NCBI RefSeq assembly: GCF_002288925.2
Contig: NW_022098076.1
Location: forward strand, 71,927,425-71,991,424
DNA: 64,000 nt
DNA from: Delphinapterus leucas
Taxonomy: Eukaryota; Chordata; Mammalia; Artiodactyla; Monodontidae
Direction: 5' to 3'
This document shows, one piece after another, positions 1 to 11,400 of this stretch (position 1 is its first letter; every line of letters starts with the position of its first letter). A model generated the notes under the pieces. It saw nothing but the letters and a program-made list of their open reading frames with translations, was not told the origin of the DNA and did not search any database. The position numbers and the translations under genes are program-made.

Positions 1-90
1 TGTGGGATCTTCCCGGACCAGGGCACGAACCTGTGTCCCCTGAATCGGCAGGCGGACTCCCAACCACTGCGCCACCAGAGAAGCCCGACA
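1..90 (-). mobile_element. CHR-type SINE, 5' part, cut by window edge
   Basis: Reverse complement of the head of a tRNA-derived CHR SINE. On the minus strand it begins gggcttctctggtggcgcag near position 90 and runs through the box A/box B region to the window start, where it is truncated by the edge. It matches the complete copies at 18.6, 30.2 and 34.6 kb. No TSD can be assessed because the tail lies outside the window. Confidence 0.9.
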
Positions 91-1290
91 AGAAAATTCT
101 TTTACTAAAGTGTGAGCTAGGAAAAGGTCTTTACATTAACATACTCTGACCCCATGAATACATAGAATAGTACCCTTTCCTATGGAAGGTTGCTATGCAA
201 CTCTGTCTAGTATTTCTTTTTATTGTTGCTCTTTCATGCAAGGGATTTTTGCATCTATGTGAAAAATTATATGCCAAATAATCATGTAATTTTAGTTAAT
301 GAGTTTTTTACTTACATATGAGGATACAGTTTTCAAGAATATGAACAAACTTTTACAAAGTAAATGGAAGTCATGGTTTGAAGCCAGGTCTATGAGTCAA
401 CAGAGTCCGTGTTTCCTTAGTGCACCATGGGCTTCTCACAGCATCACAAAATGGACAACTAATATTCTAATTTTTTTCTTACTGCCAAGAAGAATATGAC
501 TTTTTGGTTACTGTGAGCTTTATCTATCTACTTATGTGCTGCACTTCATGTATGATCACATGCAGTGTATTCTGAGCTATTTTGGCACCTATAATAATTC
601 CCTAGTCTTTTCGTGTGAGCAACTTCTGTATTAGAAAGCCATCTAACTATAATTTGGGCACCATCTGAGGCAGAGACTTATTTCTACAGGATCCAAGCAG
701 GTAGCATAAATGTATGCAGTAGGTCAAGTGTGGGACAAAAGAAAGCAATGTTGTGGCAGAGAGAGCCAGTGTCTGCACAATAGTCATTCTTCTTTTTATC
801 CTAAACAATAGAACCTTGAATTTTAATCTGGTACATGATTCCTTGCAATAACGCCTTCATTTCAAAGCCTTCCTTGTAGCTACGGATGGCTCTATGTTAG
901 AGTTCTGGACAGTGGTGTGCTGTAGCTGGCTGGGCTTGGCAGAGCCAATGGTGCACATCGCTCCTAATTTTTGTTCAGGGATGTCAAGCCGGTAGCTTGA
1001 AATCAGCAGGGCAGGAGAATTTATAAAATGAAAATTACAGGGCTGTTTATCAAACACTTACCAACATGCTACTGGTTTGTAACAATGAGTTATAATCTGC
1101 GTTACTCTCCTTAAAGAACGCCTTGCATAAGCCTCTCGCCTCTTCTTTCTTGCATCTTTCTTCATCCTGCTGCTTGGCATGGGAAGGTGATGGGTGCTGC
1201 TAAAGCAGTGCTCTTATACCACGGAAGGGGGAGGAGACTGGGTCCTTGATGACTTCATAGAGGAACCATATAATGTATTTGTTGGCTTTC
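91..1290. other. Intergenic, nothing recognised
   Basis: AT-rich single-copy-looking sequence. The short open frames (66 aa or less) show no family resemblance and no splice-site context, so I treat them as chance. Confidence 0.6.
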
Positions 1291-1293
1291 AGA

Positions 1294-1339
1294 GGATGCT
1301 GATGCAGCTGGTCTGGGGGCCATCCTTTGAGAACCACTA
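1294..1339 (+). mobile_element. MER5-type hAT fragment (3' end)
   Basis: The terminal segment typical of MER5A/B is visible: gatgctgatgcagctggtct followed by a 'tttgagaaccact' terminus. Only about 45 bp of the non-autonomous hAT-Charlie element remain. Confidence 0.6.
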
Positions 1340-1654
1340 TTACTTTGGATTTTTTGTTTCAGGCAGCTGAATCAAATTGTAACTGATACAGTTAAGAGAT
1401 TCCAGTGAACTAGAGAAAACATGTCTTATCTGAAGGCATTCATATTCGAATTTTTAAAATATGGAGCTGACCAGTAATACACATCAGCTGGCCTAATTAA
1501 GCTGCGGAACAGAGTGGAAAGAACTACAACATTGACTTAAATAAAGTAAAGCACTCTACTGTCAGCAGTAGATACCTCCCACCTCAGGAGGAGGAAAGGA
1601 CAATGTATGTGTAACTCAATATAAAAAGAATAAAGATAGGTATCAGGAAAATAA

Positions 1655-2210
1655 ATTTAAACAGTGACCAGTGTGGTCACTGGAGTGGACCACTGTTTGG
1701 AGTGGAGTGACCACTCCAAAGTGGACTCAGCCAGCGCACAGCCAGAGCTTGCTTGGCTCTTTTCACATTCCCATGCACACTGGCTCCAGGTGTGTTTTCA
1801 CTCTTATATTGCTAGCACTGTGTCTCTTTGTTGGAGAGCTGGCCTCAGGCTGCTAGAACTTGCTTTGCTCTACTTTATTAGAAGTACCTGGGAGTTTATA
1901 TCTCCCCCAGGGCAGATCTTAACCAATGACTGGCAGGTGCAGTGATATAAATATTACAGCTATCTTGCCTTGGTCATGATGAATCTGAGGTGTGGCCTAT
2001 ACTGTCTTCAGACATCCTTTGTGGAACAGAGCCAGGGTTGTCCTCCGTAAGACTTTGCTTGATAATACACATCTGCTCTCTCTCCTAACCTTGCTAGTCC
2101 TATTTCCCTACTCCTCTACCAGTTTTTCCTGGAAAAACTTCCTATTAATCACATTCACATGAATCCTCTTTTCAGAGTCCGTTTCTGGGGAACCCAACTT
2201 AAGACAGAGA
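1655..2210 (+). repeat. Probable old interspersed repeat, class uncertain
   Basis: The segment ends in a motif (tctggggaacccaacttaag + acag) that I recognise as a common mammalian repeat terminus, possibly of LTR/MaLR type. It starts with a cluster of small inverted repeats (1662-1720). I cannot assign a family. The 93-aa and 61-aa open frames inside it look accidental. Confidence 0.35.
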
Positions 2211-2214
2211 TAAT

Positions 2215-2986
2215 AAGAATTTTAATCTTCTTCCCATAAGGCAGTGGAAGAATAAAGATCAATCATCTTGTTCTATCTTCCTGAATTTGAGCTTCTCCAC
2301 TGAGATGTCTCAGATATATAGATGTGCTTGGGAAGAAAATCAACTCATTTTGTAAATCGGGTTCATTTCGGAAGGTGGAAATATACATCTGGACTTTGAG
2401 AGGCCAGACCCAGAGATATATTAAATTAAAACAGCTGGGTTGTTAACTAATAATGTATGAGTTAAGATGATTTACTTTTCTATGAGCTACTTGTCCATCC
2501 TCTCCTAATTTTAAAATTCAGTACAGCTGTGAGTTTCATTAAATGTTTATGATCCTATTATAGGATATATTTTTAGCCTTAATAAAAGGAAGTTGATAAA
2601 GCTTCATTATCTGTCATTTCAGAGGAAGAGTAAAAAATCTAACATCTACCAAGTGAGTCTATAATATGTCATCGTAAATCTTCTATTTCCCAAGCCTTTG
2701 CCTCTCTCTGACATCAAAGATAAATGACTATTACTAGAATTAATATCTCTTAAATATATCATGATTCTTCAACTTTATTAGCCAAAAGGCTGTTATGAAA
2801 ACTCCACTAAACTAGAATTTGATTTTCTTTCTATGAACTGTAAGGGTGACTGTGATTTTTCAGTACCTGTAATGGAAATGTCTTCCATATTAACTCAGCA
2901 GGTTTTCTTAGAGGAATGAAATTATTTTATATGTGAGAAAGGAAATTACAAAATATAGTGGCAAAACTATTCTTTTATCTTTTGAA
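2215..2986. other. Intergenic, nothing recognised
   Basis: AT-rich filler between the old repeat on the left and the L1 insertion on the right. No repeat family or exon recognised. Confidence 0.6.
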
Positions 2987-4344
2987 AACCATGATCATTT
3001 ATTTATTTTTTCTTTTGAGAATTTATTTTAATTTTTTAACATCTTTATTGGAGTATAATTGCTTTATAATGTTGTGTTAGTTTCTGTTGTATAACACAGT
3101 GAATCAGCTATATGTATACATATATCCCCACATCCCCTCCCTCTTGCACTTCCCTCCCACACTCCCTATCCCACCCCTCTAGGTGGTCACAAAGCACTGA
3201 GCTGATCCCCCCATGCGATGTAGCTGCTTCCCACTAGCTATTTTACATTTAGTAGTGTATATATGTCAATGCCACTCTCTCACTTTGTCCCAGCTTAACC
3301 TTCCCCCTGCCAGTACCCTCAAGTCCATTCTCTGGTAGGTCTGTGTCTTTATTCCCATTTTACCCCTAGGTTCTTCATGACCATTTTTTTTTTTTTAGAT
3401 TCCATATATATGTGTTAGCATACGGTATTTGTTTTTCTCTTTCTGACTTACTTCACTCTGTATGACAGTCTATAGGTCCATCCATCTCACTACAAATAAC
3501 TCAATTTCATTTCTTTTTATGGCTGAGTAATATTCCATTGCATATATGTGCCACATCTTCTTTATTCATCTGTTGATGGACACTTAGGTTGGTTCCATAT
3601 CCTGGCTATTGTAAATAATGCTGCAATGAACATTGTGGTACATCTCTCTCTCTTTTTTTTAAATTTAATTTAATTTAATTTTTTTATATAGCAGGTTTTT
3701 ATTAGTTATCTATTTTATACATATTAGTATATATATATCAATCTCAATCTCCCAATTCATCCCACCACCACCACCCCCCACTCTGCTTGCTGGGTCATAT
3801 GGTAGTTCTATTTTTATTTTTTTAAGGAACTTCCATACTATTCTTCATAGTGGCTGTATCACTTTACATTCCCACAAACAGTGCAAGAGAGTTCCCTTTT
3901 CTCCACACCCTCTCCAGCATTTATTGTTTGTAGATTTTTTGATGATGGCCATTCATAAATCACAGCAAGATCCTTTCTGACCCATCTCCTAGAGAAATGG
4001 AAATAGAACCAAAAATAAACAAATGGGACCTAATGAAACTTAAAAGCTTTTGCACAGCAAAGGAAACCATAAACAAGACGAAAAGACAACCCTCAGAATG
4101 GGAGAAAATATTTGCAAATGAAGCAACTGACAAAGGATTATTCTCCAAAATATACAAGCAGCTCATGCAGCTCAATATCAAAAAAAGAAACAGCCCAATC
4201 CAAAAATGGGTGGAAAACCTAAATAGACATTTCTCCAAAGAAGATATACAGATTGCCAACAAACACATGAAAGGATGCTCAACATCACTAATCATTAGAG
4301 AAATGCACATCAAAACCACAATGAGGTACAACCATGATCATTTA
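2987..4344 (-). mobile_element. L1 insertion with 5' inversion (twin priming), TSD-flanked
   Basis: From 3002 to about 3954 the sequence is antisense L1: 3' UTR and the end of ORF2, starting with the T-rich complement of the poly(A) tail. At about 3954 the orientation flips. From 3955 to 4329 ORF2 sequence runs on the plus strand, giving an open frame at 3997-4368 whose residues ([34 protein letters not shown]) belong to the L1 ORF2 protein C-terminal region. The whole unit is bounded by the 15-bp direct repeat aaccatgatcattta at 2987-3001 and 4330-4344, so both orientations belong to one insertion. About 15 bp of ORF2 are missing at the inversion joint. The copy is 5'-truncated and dead. Confidence 0.93.
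3643..3785 (-). mobile_element. L1 3'-UTR fragment nested in the L1 at 3.0-4.3 kb
   Basis: The host L1 breaks off after its 'gaacattgtggtaca' motif. Next comes a T-rich stretch and then a different L1 3' UTR segment (tatagcaggtttttattagt, then a CCA-rich run). At about 3788 host sequence resumes with 'gctgggtcatatggtag'. Roughly 50 bp of expected host L1 are absent at the joint (compare 24805-24860). No clear TSD, so this is either a nested insertion with deletion or a template switch. Confidence 0.7.
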
Positions 4345-5357
4345 AATCACTTAGCTAGAAGAGGTTAGTATCACTTCCAGGCTCTGAACCTTGCTTTAAA
4401 GTGTTATGAGCTGGTAGCAAAATAATACAACTTAATTGACCTAGGGAGAGCTCTTAAGAAACACCCTCAAGGTATTTGAAGTGTTCCTATTTCTCCTACC
4501 AGACACAAAAGATAATTTCATGTAAGTTTCTTTGTACTATTGTGAGTTATAACATAATTTCTCTAGAAATGTGTGTCCATGTAAAAGCTCCTGTAACACT
4601 TGCTATGGAACTAGTTTCTAATGCTAACATCATTAAGGCTCATTTTGGATTGGAAGGAAGTGCATTTGTAAGACATTGGAAACTGCTTCTTATACTTTGG
4701 GGATAATGAAGAAAAAAACTGGAGAGTGGCAAAAAATGAAAGTATTTGAAAGTTACACATGAAGGTTCTATATGTTTTAATGGTGATAGTGTCAGAAAAG
4801 CAAGTGTTTTATATGACTATTTACTACGTCGGCATCAGTGAAAAGATATTTTAACTTTTGGAATTATGACATTTTTATTTTAAAAATTATATGAGAATTT
4901 TCATACATAGGCAGAGACTAACACAACAGGCCCACATTAAGTTTTAGAAACTTGCTCCTTTGTTTTCAGGTATAGTCCAGTGGAAGCAAAATTGGAAGAA
5001 AATTAAAGAATGTTTACTTCTCTTATGTCACTTAGGAATTTAAGGATTTTTATACTTTCTCTACTCTTTCGCACTATGAAAACTTGTCTTTGACAGCAAA
5101 GACAAATATATTAATTCACACTAAGATGAGAGTTATTAGCTGTGGAAAATATTACACCAAAATATAATGCCGTGCAAACTATCTACCAACATTTTCCCTG
5201 ACTTTCTTTAACTTTTACTCTCTATATTTTCCCTCTTGTTCTAATTTTCCTGCTTAAGTTTTTCTATTTATTTTGGAAGCTGCCTCAAATTTATTTTTGA
5301 CATGAATACAGAAATAAAACTAAAATAAACGATAAAGACTGTACAAAAATTAGCATC
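4345..5357. other. Intergenic, nothing recognised
   Basis: AT-rich sequence right of the twin-primed L1. The 76-aa open frame at 4476-4706 has no recognisable similarity. Confidence 0.55.
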
Positions 5358-5480
5358 ATTTCAGTTTTATAGATGAGAAAGTTATTAAAACAGGTAAATG
5401 ACTTGCCTCAATTTACTGAAAGTATTTTTAGCTGCAAATTAAGGCCTAGAACTCAAGCACTTCTGATTCTGGACATAGTA
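5358..5480 (-). mobile_element. MIR SINE fragment
   Basis: Antisense MIR core: 'agatgagaaagtta...aaatgacttgcctcaa...' matches the familiar antisense motif of gaggaaactga / cttgcccaaggtca. Decayed, no TSD. Confidence 0.6.
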
Positions 5481-7570
5481 TTTCTTTCAATGGAAACTCC
5501 AGCTTTTCTGAGGACATCTTTGAAGCCAAATTGGTTGTAATGATCATAATACTGTTTTTGTTTTTTTTTAATTTTAAAAGGCAAACTATTACCTTTCTGA
5601 AACATATCCCTTTCCAGGTTTGAAATCATAGGTCTTAAAATCAGGTGGATACTTTTAGTCTGCTACTAGTCTCTTCCTTACTGAGGATAAGCCCCTTGTG
5701 TAATAGAATACAGGTAAATCCCGCCATATTAGTTGGCTTACAAGACTAGATATTGCACGGGGGGAAAAAGAAACCCACAGATGTTTTCCACATCATCTTT
5801 GCATTTTTTAAAATATGAAGATCCTATATGAGTTTGGTTATAATTAAAACTATGTCACATTTGAAAATTGAGAGTTTTCTGTCAATTTTTAATTTTCTCA
5901 ACTTCCTGGATACTCAGATTGACCTTCTCATGAAGATTTTTATCATCAAATCGTAGATTTTGAAAACCTTTTCTTCATAATGCTCTGTTCATTTTTAAAG
6001 CCAATGCTTACATTTAAAAACAATATTTTTAATAAAGTGTGCCAATCAATAACACTTATGGCAAAATAATGAATTAAACAACCATAGGTAATGGGTGTAT
6101 ACTCTTATCAAATACAGTGTTACTCGAATTAGAGAAGAAATCTGTTGTATTTCCAAAGCAGGGAAAGAAAAACTAATTGAGAAAGAGGTGGTTATATGTT
6201 TTTCCACTGAATAGTTATTTCCCTCTTGTTGAGATTGCTTTTAGAACCAGTGTTCTATTTTTATTATTCTCCTTTTGCCTATATTTGACATTTTTAGAAA
6301 ATTTTATTCATCAGAAACTACAGCATTTTTGTGTACACTGCTTTCACATGTATTTTCCAGAATATGTGTTGCCTAATTAAAGTAGAAGTTTTTATGTCAC
6401 AATACCTAGTCACTTATTCATTCTGAATCTACCACTATTAATATAATTAAAACAATATCTATCAAAACAATACGAAATGATAAAAAAGTATATTTTTAAT
6501 TTATTACCTATTAAATTGGAGGAAATGATTAACTAAAAGATGCTAGTTAATATAAATAAATTTAAAGCTAAATATCATTTTAACTATTGATCACATGCTG
6601 AAAGCATTGCTTTGGAAAAAACAATTTAAGGAATTAACTCTTTAACCATAGTCAGGTCGTTTAACATTTTCAAGTATCATTTTTTCAAAGGTTATATGAG
6701 ATGTTGAATTAGATGAATTCCAATCTCTTCTAACTTTAACCTTACAAATGAACCTTATTTCAACATTCTCACTTAAAAATTATTTAAGATAAATAATAGG
6801 GAGAGAGGGATATCATCCTCCCTGTATTTATCAAAACCTAATATACTTTTGAGGGAATTTCATTAGATTAATCTGGTCAGACCATCTGTGGTTTCCTGCC
6901 CGCCCCCCCCCGTGCAATATCTAGGGGCCAGAGTAGTTGAAAAACATGATTAATAAACAAAATGAAACTGAGGTTGTGACATAAGGAAGTAAATATAACC
7001 TGAGAGGCTTGGAAGGAGGGATTTTACTGCTGGAATACACCATGAAAAGATATGAATACCCTTGACTCAAAGGAAATATTGACCTTAAAAAAACCAAAAG
7101 AGCCAGTTATTTTACCAGCAAAATGAGTTTACGCAGGAAAAGCAGAGAATTGAAATCTGGAACAAGCCAACTGTAGCGAGTCACAGGTAAGTCTGGAGAA
7201 CAGAAGAAGGGCTTGCTTTTAAAAAGGAAAGAAGGAAACTGGGGAAGGCTGTGGTGGTTCTTCATTGGCTTCAGGCTCTGGGCAGCTTGTCGCTAGGTCA
7301 GAAGGAAACGTTCTTCCTTTTGGGGTCTGAAAGCTGCGGTGGGTGAATCAGGCTTGAGAGCTCCCCCTTCAGGGCTTCGCCACTCCACTTTAAATGAGGT
7401 TTCCTTTATTTTCACAGAAAGAGAATTTTATTATGAAAGGTAGAGTAGAGCTGAGTGCTAGAAAGATATATTCCTCATGAAAATCAATAGAATGGTGGAG
7501 AGTATTTATGTGAAGCTGAAAGGAGATTAGAAACAAACTTTGGCAGTATATCATTAGCGGTTACCAGGAT
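5481..7570. other. Intergenic, nothing recognised
   Basis: AT-rich sequence with a short C-rich run near 6901-6911. No exon or repeat I can name. Confidence 0.5.
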
Positions 7571-7574
7571 TGCC

Positions 7575-7775
7575 TGCACTCCTATCCTGACTGTGTCACT
7601 CACAGCTGGGGGACTCCGGACAATTTATTTTAATCTCTCTGTGCTTCAAATTCCTCACCTACAGAATGTGGATGATGATAATACCTTCTTCACAGTGTTG
7701 CTCTGAGGATTAAATGAGATTAAACATGAAATCCCTGGCATAAAGGAAGTACTCAATAAATATTAACTATTATTA
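7575..7775 (+). mobile_element. MIR SINE
   Basis: Sense MIR with the core tract 'aatctctctgtgcttcaaat', then 'ggattaaatgag' and a tail 'agtactcaataaatatt'. About 200 bp, diverged, as expected of a copy older than the placental radiation. Confidence 0.85.
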
Positions 7776-7779
7776 TCAT

Positions 7780-9290
7780 TGTAGGAATGTTCTAGAGAGG
7801 ACCTGACCAAGGAAAGTGAATAGATTAAATTCACCTAGTGCAAATGACAAAGCTAGACTTCAAGAACACATTCAGTTGAAAATCTCATTTCTTGACAGCA
7901 GAGCATGTGATAAACTCTTGTCTTATCTCACTGATAGTTTCACCCAGTAAAAGGTAAAGAAAGTTATTAGGGAAATTGGTACAAGTGACCCAAGCACTTG
8001 CATATTGGCTGCTTTAAAAAAAATCAGAACAAAGTATTGAAAAGAATCAGTGTAGTTTCCCAGGAAATTACTGACAGGATCAGATTTTAAATTGGCAAAA
8101 CACGAGAAGAAAGATCACATACTTACGCATTACAGTGATACTGTCAGGATAATGTCAGAGGTGCTAAAGTCTAAAATGAACCGTGATGTATGAAAAATGT
8201 TAAGGTTAACAAAAAGTTTTAAATGTGTAAGGGGATTTCCAGGAAAGCAGAATTAATATATGTTATGTATATTCTGTGGCAAAAGTCTGTTAATGAGCCA
8301 AGCTTGAAGCCTGCTGGCGAAGGAGCTGATCAAGCCTGATTGCTATTTGGTAGAAAAGGGATCAAGACCCTGAACACTTTCCACCTGAGATTCGAAATTG
8401 TTGAAATTTGTTGGGATAAGCTGCAGTAGTCTCAACCTAGGGCTTGTGGCATATAAGGGCAATTGCTCTCTAAGATAAAGTCAGCATCAACATAGGAAGA
8501 AATGGGGCTGTTGGGTTAATCCCTATACCAGGTCAGGTGGGTGAATTAGAGTGATGTTCCTGAATCCATGAGGCAATGGAATCCATGAGGAACACTGAAC
8601 ACATGCTGTCCCTATTAACCTGTGGGCAGCCTACGTAAGGCTATCCAACAAGCCTGAACACTGGCACCCCAGGCTGAGGGTAACAATGAAAAAAGTGTTT
8701 TGACAGTCAAGGCTTCACAAAACTATAATGGGCAGAAATAGCATTTAACTTTGGCAGCCCTGGTAAGGTTTTAGCAGTCAAGGAGAAGATGCTCTAGCAC
8801 TAGCCACATGGAAGCATGACTTCTACAAGCCAGATTTCACACAAAACACTTTTGGGTTTGGTGACACTACCAGTATCATGGCTACATGCCATCAGGAAGT
8901 GACCATAATTCCTCTGACTTCAAGGGGTTAGATATGAGCTTTGGCTTGAGTGTTGAAGAATAAAATCAAGCCTGACTCTGAATATAAATAAGCATGGGGA
9001 GATTCCATCAGGGAAGGAGAGCAGAGGCTCAATTTCCTATTAATCTAGGTAGATGTAGCCTGGAGTAGTCATCAAACTATGATCAAGGACCATGCCCCAC
9101 TCCTACCCTCTTCATGGACAGATACCTCTGTAAAATAATAAGAATGAATTACTTGAAAAATTTAAAAATCCATAATTTAAAGCCCTACTTTTAAATTATT
9201 AGATCCAAAAAACATAAAATTAGAATTCAATAAAATAATCAGAACAAACACAACCTAGGGAAACATAATTACAAATTGTACATGTTGTTC
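7780..9290. other. Intergenic, unclassified
   Basis: Less AT-rich than its surroundings between about 8280 and 9120. It may hold an old degraded transposon that I cannot name. A 12-bp motif, gaatccatgagg, is repeated at about 8562 and 8579. No coding exon. Confidence 0.45.
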
Positions 9291-9295
9291 ATTGA

Positions 9296-9297
<2 letters not shown>

Positions 9298-9332
<35 letters not shown>
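9298..9332. repeat. (GT)n microsatellite
   Basis: Uninterrupted GT dinucleotide run of about 17 units. Likely length-polymorphic. Confidence 0.97.
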
Positions 9333-9333
<1 letters not shown>

Positions 9334-9597
9334 TTAATATACTTACAAACTGAACTAGAGCCCTGAACGATATTTCAGTCAGTACCTCTCAGCCTTGGGA
9401 CACGTGGTACGTATTGAAAATGACAATATATGTACAGCACTAGCACTATAGAGTAAATGGATGAGACTACTTAGGCCACTGGGGCCCTCATGGCCCTCCC
9501 AGGTCTTAGACACAACTCTAAGACTGGGAACAAATGAGGCTAAACTCATGTGGTCACATAAATCATATACTGAGAAAAAGCTTCTCTTGTTCTCTTT

Positions 9598-9615
9598 CTG
9601 TGTGTGTGTGTGTGC
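9598..9615. repeat. Short (TG)n run
   Basis: About eight TG units in otherwise unremarkable sequence. Confidence 0.8.
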
Positions 9616-9805
9616 ATGCAAGAAAGAGCACTTAATTACAATCCTCATTTACTAATATTCTCACTCTCTGGGATCAACTAATTGCAGATGACATTGGAAG
9701 CCTTGAAACGTATCTTGTTTTACGTAATATAAGTGGCTAGAAACTTGGGTTAATTTGCAGGTATGCAAAACGCTTTCATGAAGACACTGTGATAACACTA
9801 GCATG

Positions 9806-9975
9806 CCCACATACCGCCCAACCAGGAGCCTGATTTTTAATGTTGAAAGCTTTTCACTGTATTAAAATGCACTCTTCTTAACTCTTTTTACCCACATACC
9901 GCCCAACCAGGAGCCTGATTTTTAATGTTGAAAGCTTTTCACTGTATTAAAATGCACTCTTCTTAACTCTTTTTA
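9806..9975. repeat. Perfect 85-bp tandem duplication
   Basis: Two abutting copies at 9806-9890 and 9891-9975, both beginning cccacataccgcccaaccag. Reading them side by side I find no difference. They show no similarity to known mobile elements and no spacer, so this is a simple tandem duplication, recent or an assembly artefact. Confidence 0.95.
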
Positions 9976-10399
9976 CCATGAAGGGTAATATATTAACACT
10001 AAATTTTATTTATGCAAGGTTTTTATTCTACCTTGAATTTAATGAGCAGTATCACATTTTATGGTTACTCTTTTTCAATTTTTTAGACTCAAAGGACATT
10101 GGTAATGTGCTGACTTGACATAAGGAGCACAGAGAAGCAAACAGTGTGATCAGGTGTGGAACTCTGGCATGCTGTCATCCCAAGGCAAAGGTCTTGCCAG
10201 GCAATAAGAAATCAAGATCTTCCTTTATCCCTTTCCTTGACTCCATCTAGATGATGCCTTTCCATATGACATCTCAAAGCTTTAAAATGCTGGGAATGGA
10301 GAGTAATAAAGCAAGTTTATAGATGCTTTGTGTGAGCAGAGGGATGGGAATGAAATTATCAAATACACAGCCTAGCAAGAAACACTAGAGCGAATGCAC

Positions 10400-10565
10400 C
10401 CTATGGCCAGAAGATCTGGATGGGAGTCCTGGCTTCACCACTTACTAGCTGTTATTTATTAAACGGTGAAGTTCTCTGTAATGATGGCATCTTTCCTCAT
10501 GGCATTATTCGAGAATTAAACAGAGCCTGGATAATAGGAAGTGCTCGATGAGTGTTGAGTATTTT
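10400..10565 (+). mobile_element. MIR SINE, decayed
   Basis: Sense MIR signatures: 'cctggcttcaccacttacta' followed by a damaged middle and 'gagaattaaacagagcctgg'. Adjoined to the right by an antisense MIR. Confidence 0.65.
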
Positions 10566-10784
10566 AAAAGCTCCAAACCAATGTAGACCTACATAAAATG
10601 TGCAGAAAATCTTTCTTCCTGTCATGTTAAGTATTAATATACTATTTGAGGTAATGTGATCGACCAGAGGTGGTTCTGTGATTGGCTGCCTGCCGTTATT
10701 GATAACAGAGAAGATAATCATCCCCAGTGGTACAGACTCCTCACCAAGGGCTCAAACGATGTGAGCCTTTCTAGAATAGCAGTA

Positions 10785-11000
10785 GCTGGTATTTATCGAG
10801 CACTAGCTATGTGCCATGTGAAGAACTAAATATTAACATGTATTATGGTCTCTCTTAATCCTCACAACAACCATGTGAGATAGGAACAATTAATTTCTTT
10901 TTTGAAGAAGGGGAAATAATAATAGGGATTTAAGTCATTTGCCCAAGGTCTAAAAGTTATTAAATTGCAGAGCTATTAAATTGCTAGCTAAATTTCAACC
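10785..11000 (-). mobile_element. MIR SINE
   Basis: Antisense MIR: 'gagcactagctatgtgccat', 'taatcctcacaacaaccatg' and 'catttgcccaaggtctaaaa' occur in the expected order. Confidence 0.85.
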
Positions 11001-11267
11001 TAACTGTGGAATCCCAAAATTCCTACTTTTATACTAGTCTCTATTGCCTCTTGATAACTCCCTTAATATTTTCCTAATATGTACTAGGAGCGACACTCTG
11101 AGGTCCCATTGGTCTCCATTGAGTTATCCTTCCCTTCTTTATCTGCTCGGTCACCTGAAAGAATGTGAAGTAAATCCAAATTCAAACAGAAAAAGCTGAC
11201 GGATCAACTTTTCATTACCCCGAGGAATGTGTCCAAAGAACTCAAGTTCTCTTTTGGTATGTCATGG

Positions 11268-11400
11268 AGGCTCAGTTTCCTTACCTATAAACTGGGAATA
11301 ATACCTATCTTGTAGGATTATGGTGACCATTAAATAGAATAATTTATGTGAAGTGCCTAAAATCATGCCTAGAGTATAAGTAACTGTTGTTATTGTTGTC
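11268..11400 (+). mobile_element. MIR SINE fragment
   Basis: Sense MIR centre and tail: 'ggctcagtttccttaccta', 'gaataatacctatcttgtag', ending near 'aagtaactgttgttattg'. Confidence 0.8.

Noticed and set aside
3960..4331. 123-aa minus-strand frame resembling a membrane protein
   Set aside because: It is the antisense of an L1 ORF2 segment. The hydrophobic look comes from the complement of Lys/Asn-rich codons.
9806..9975. CRISPR-like or satellite array
   Set aside because: Only two abutting 85-bp units with no spacers, in a mammalian genome. A simple tandem duplication explains it.
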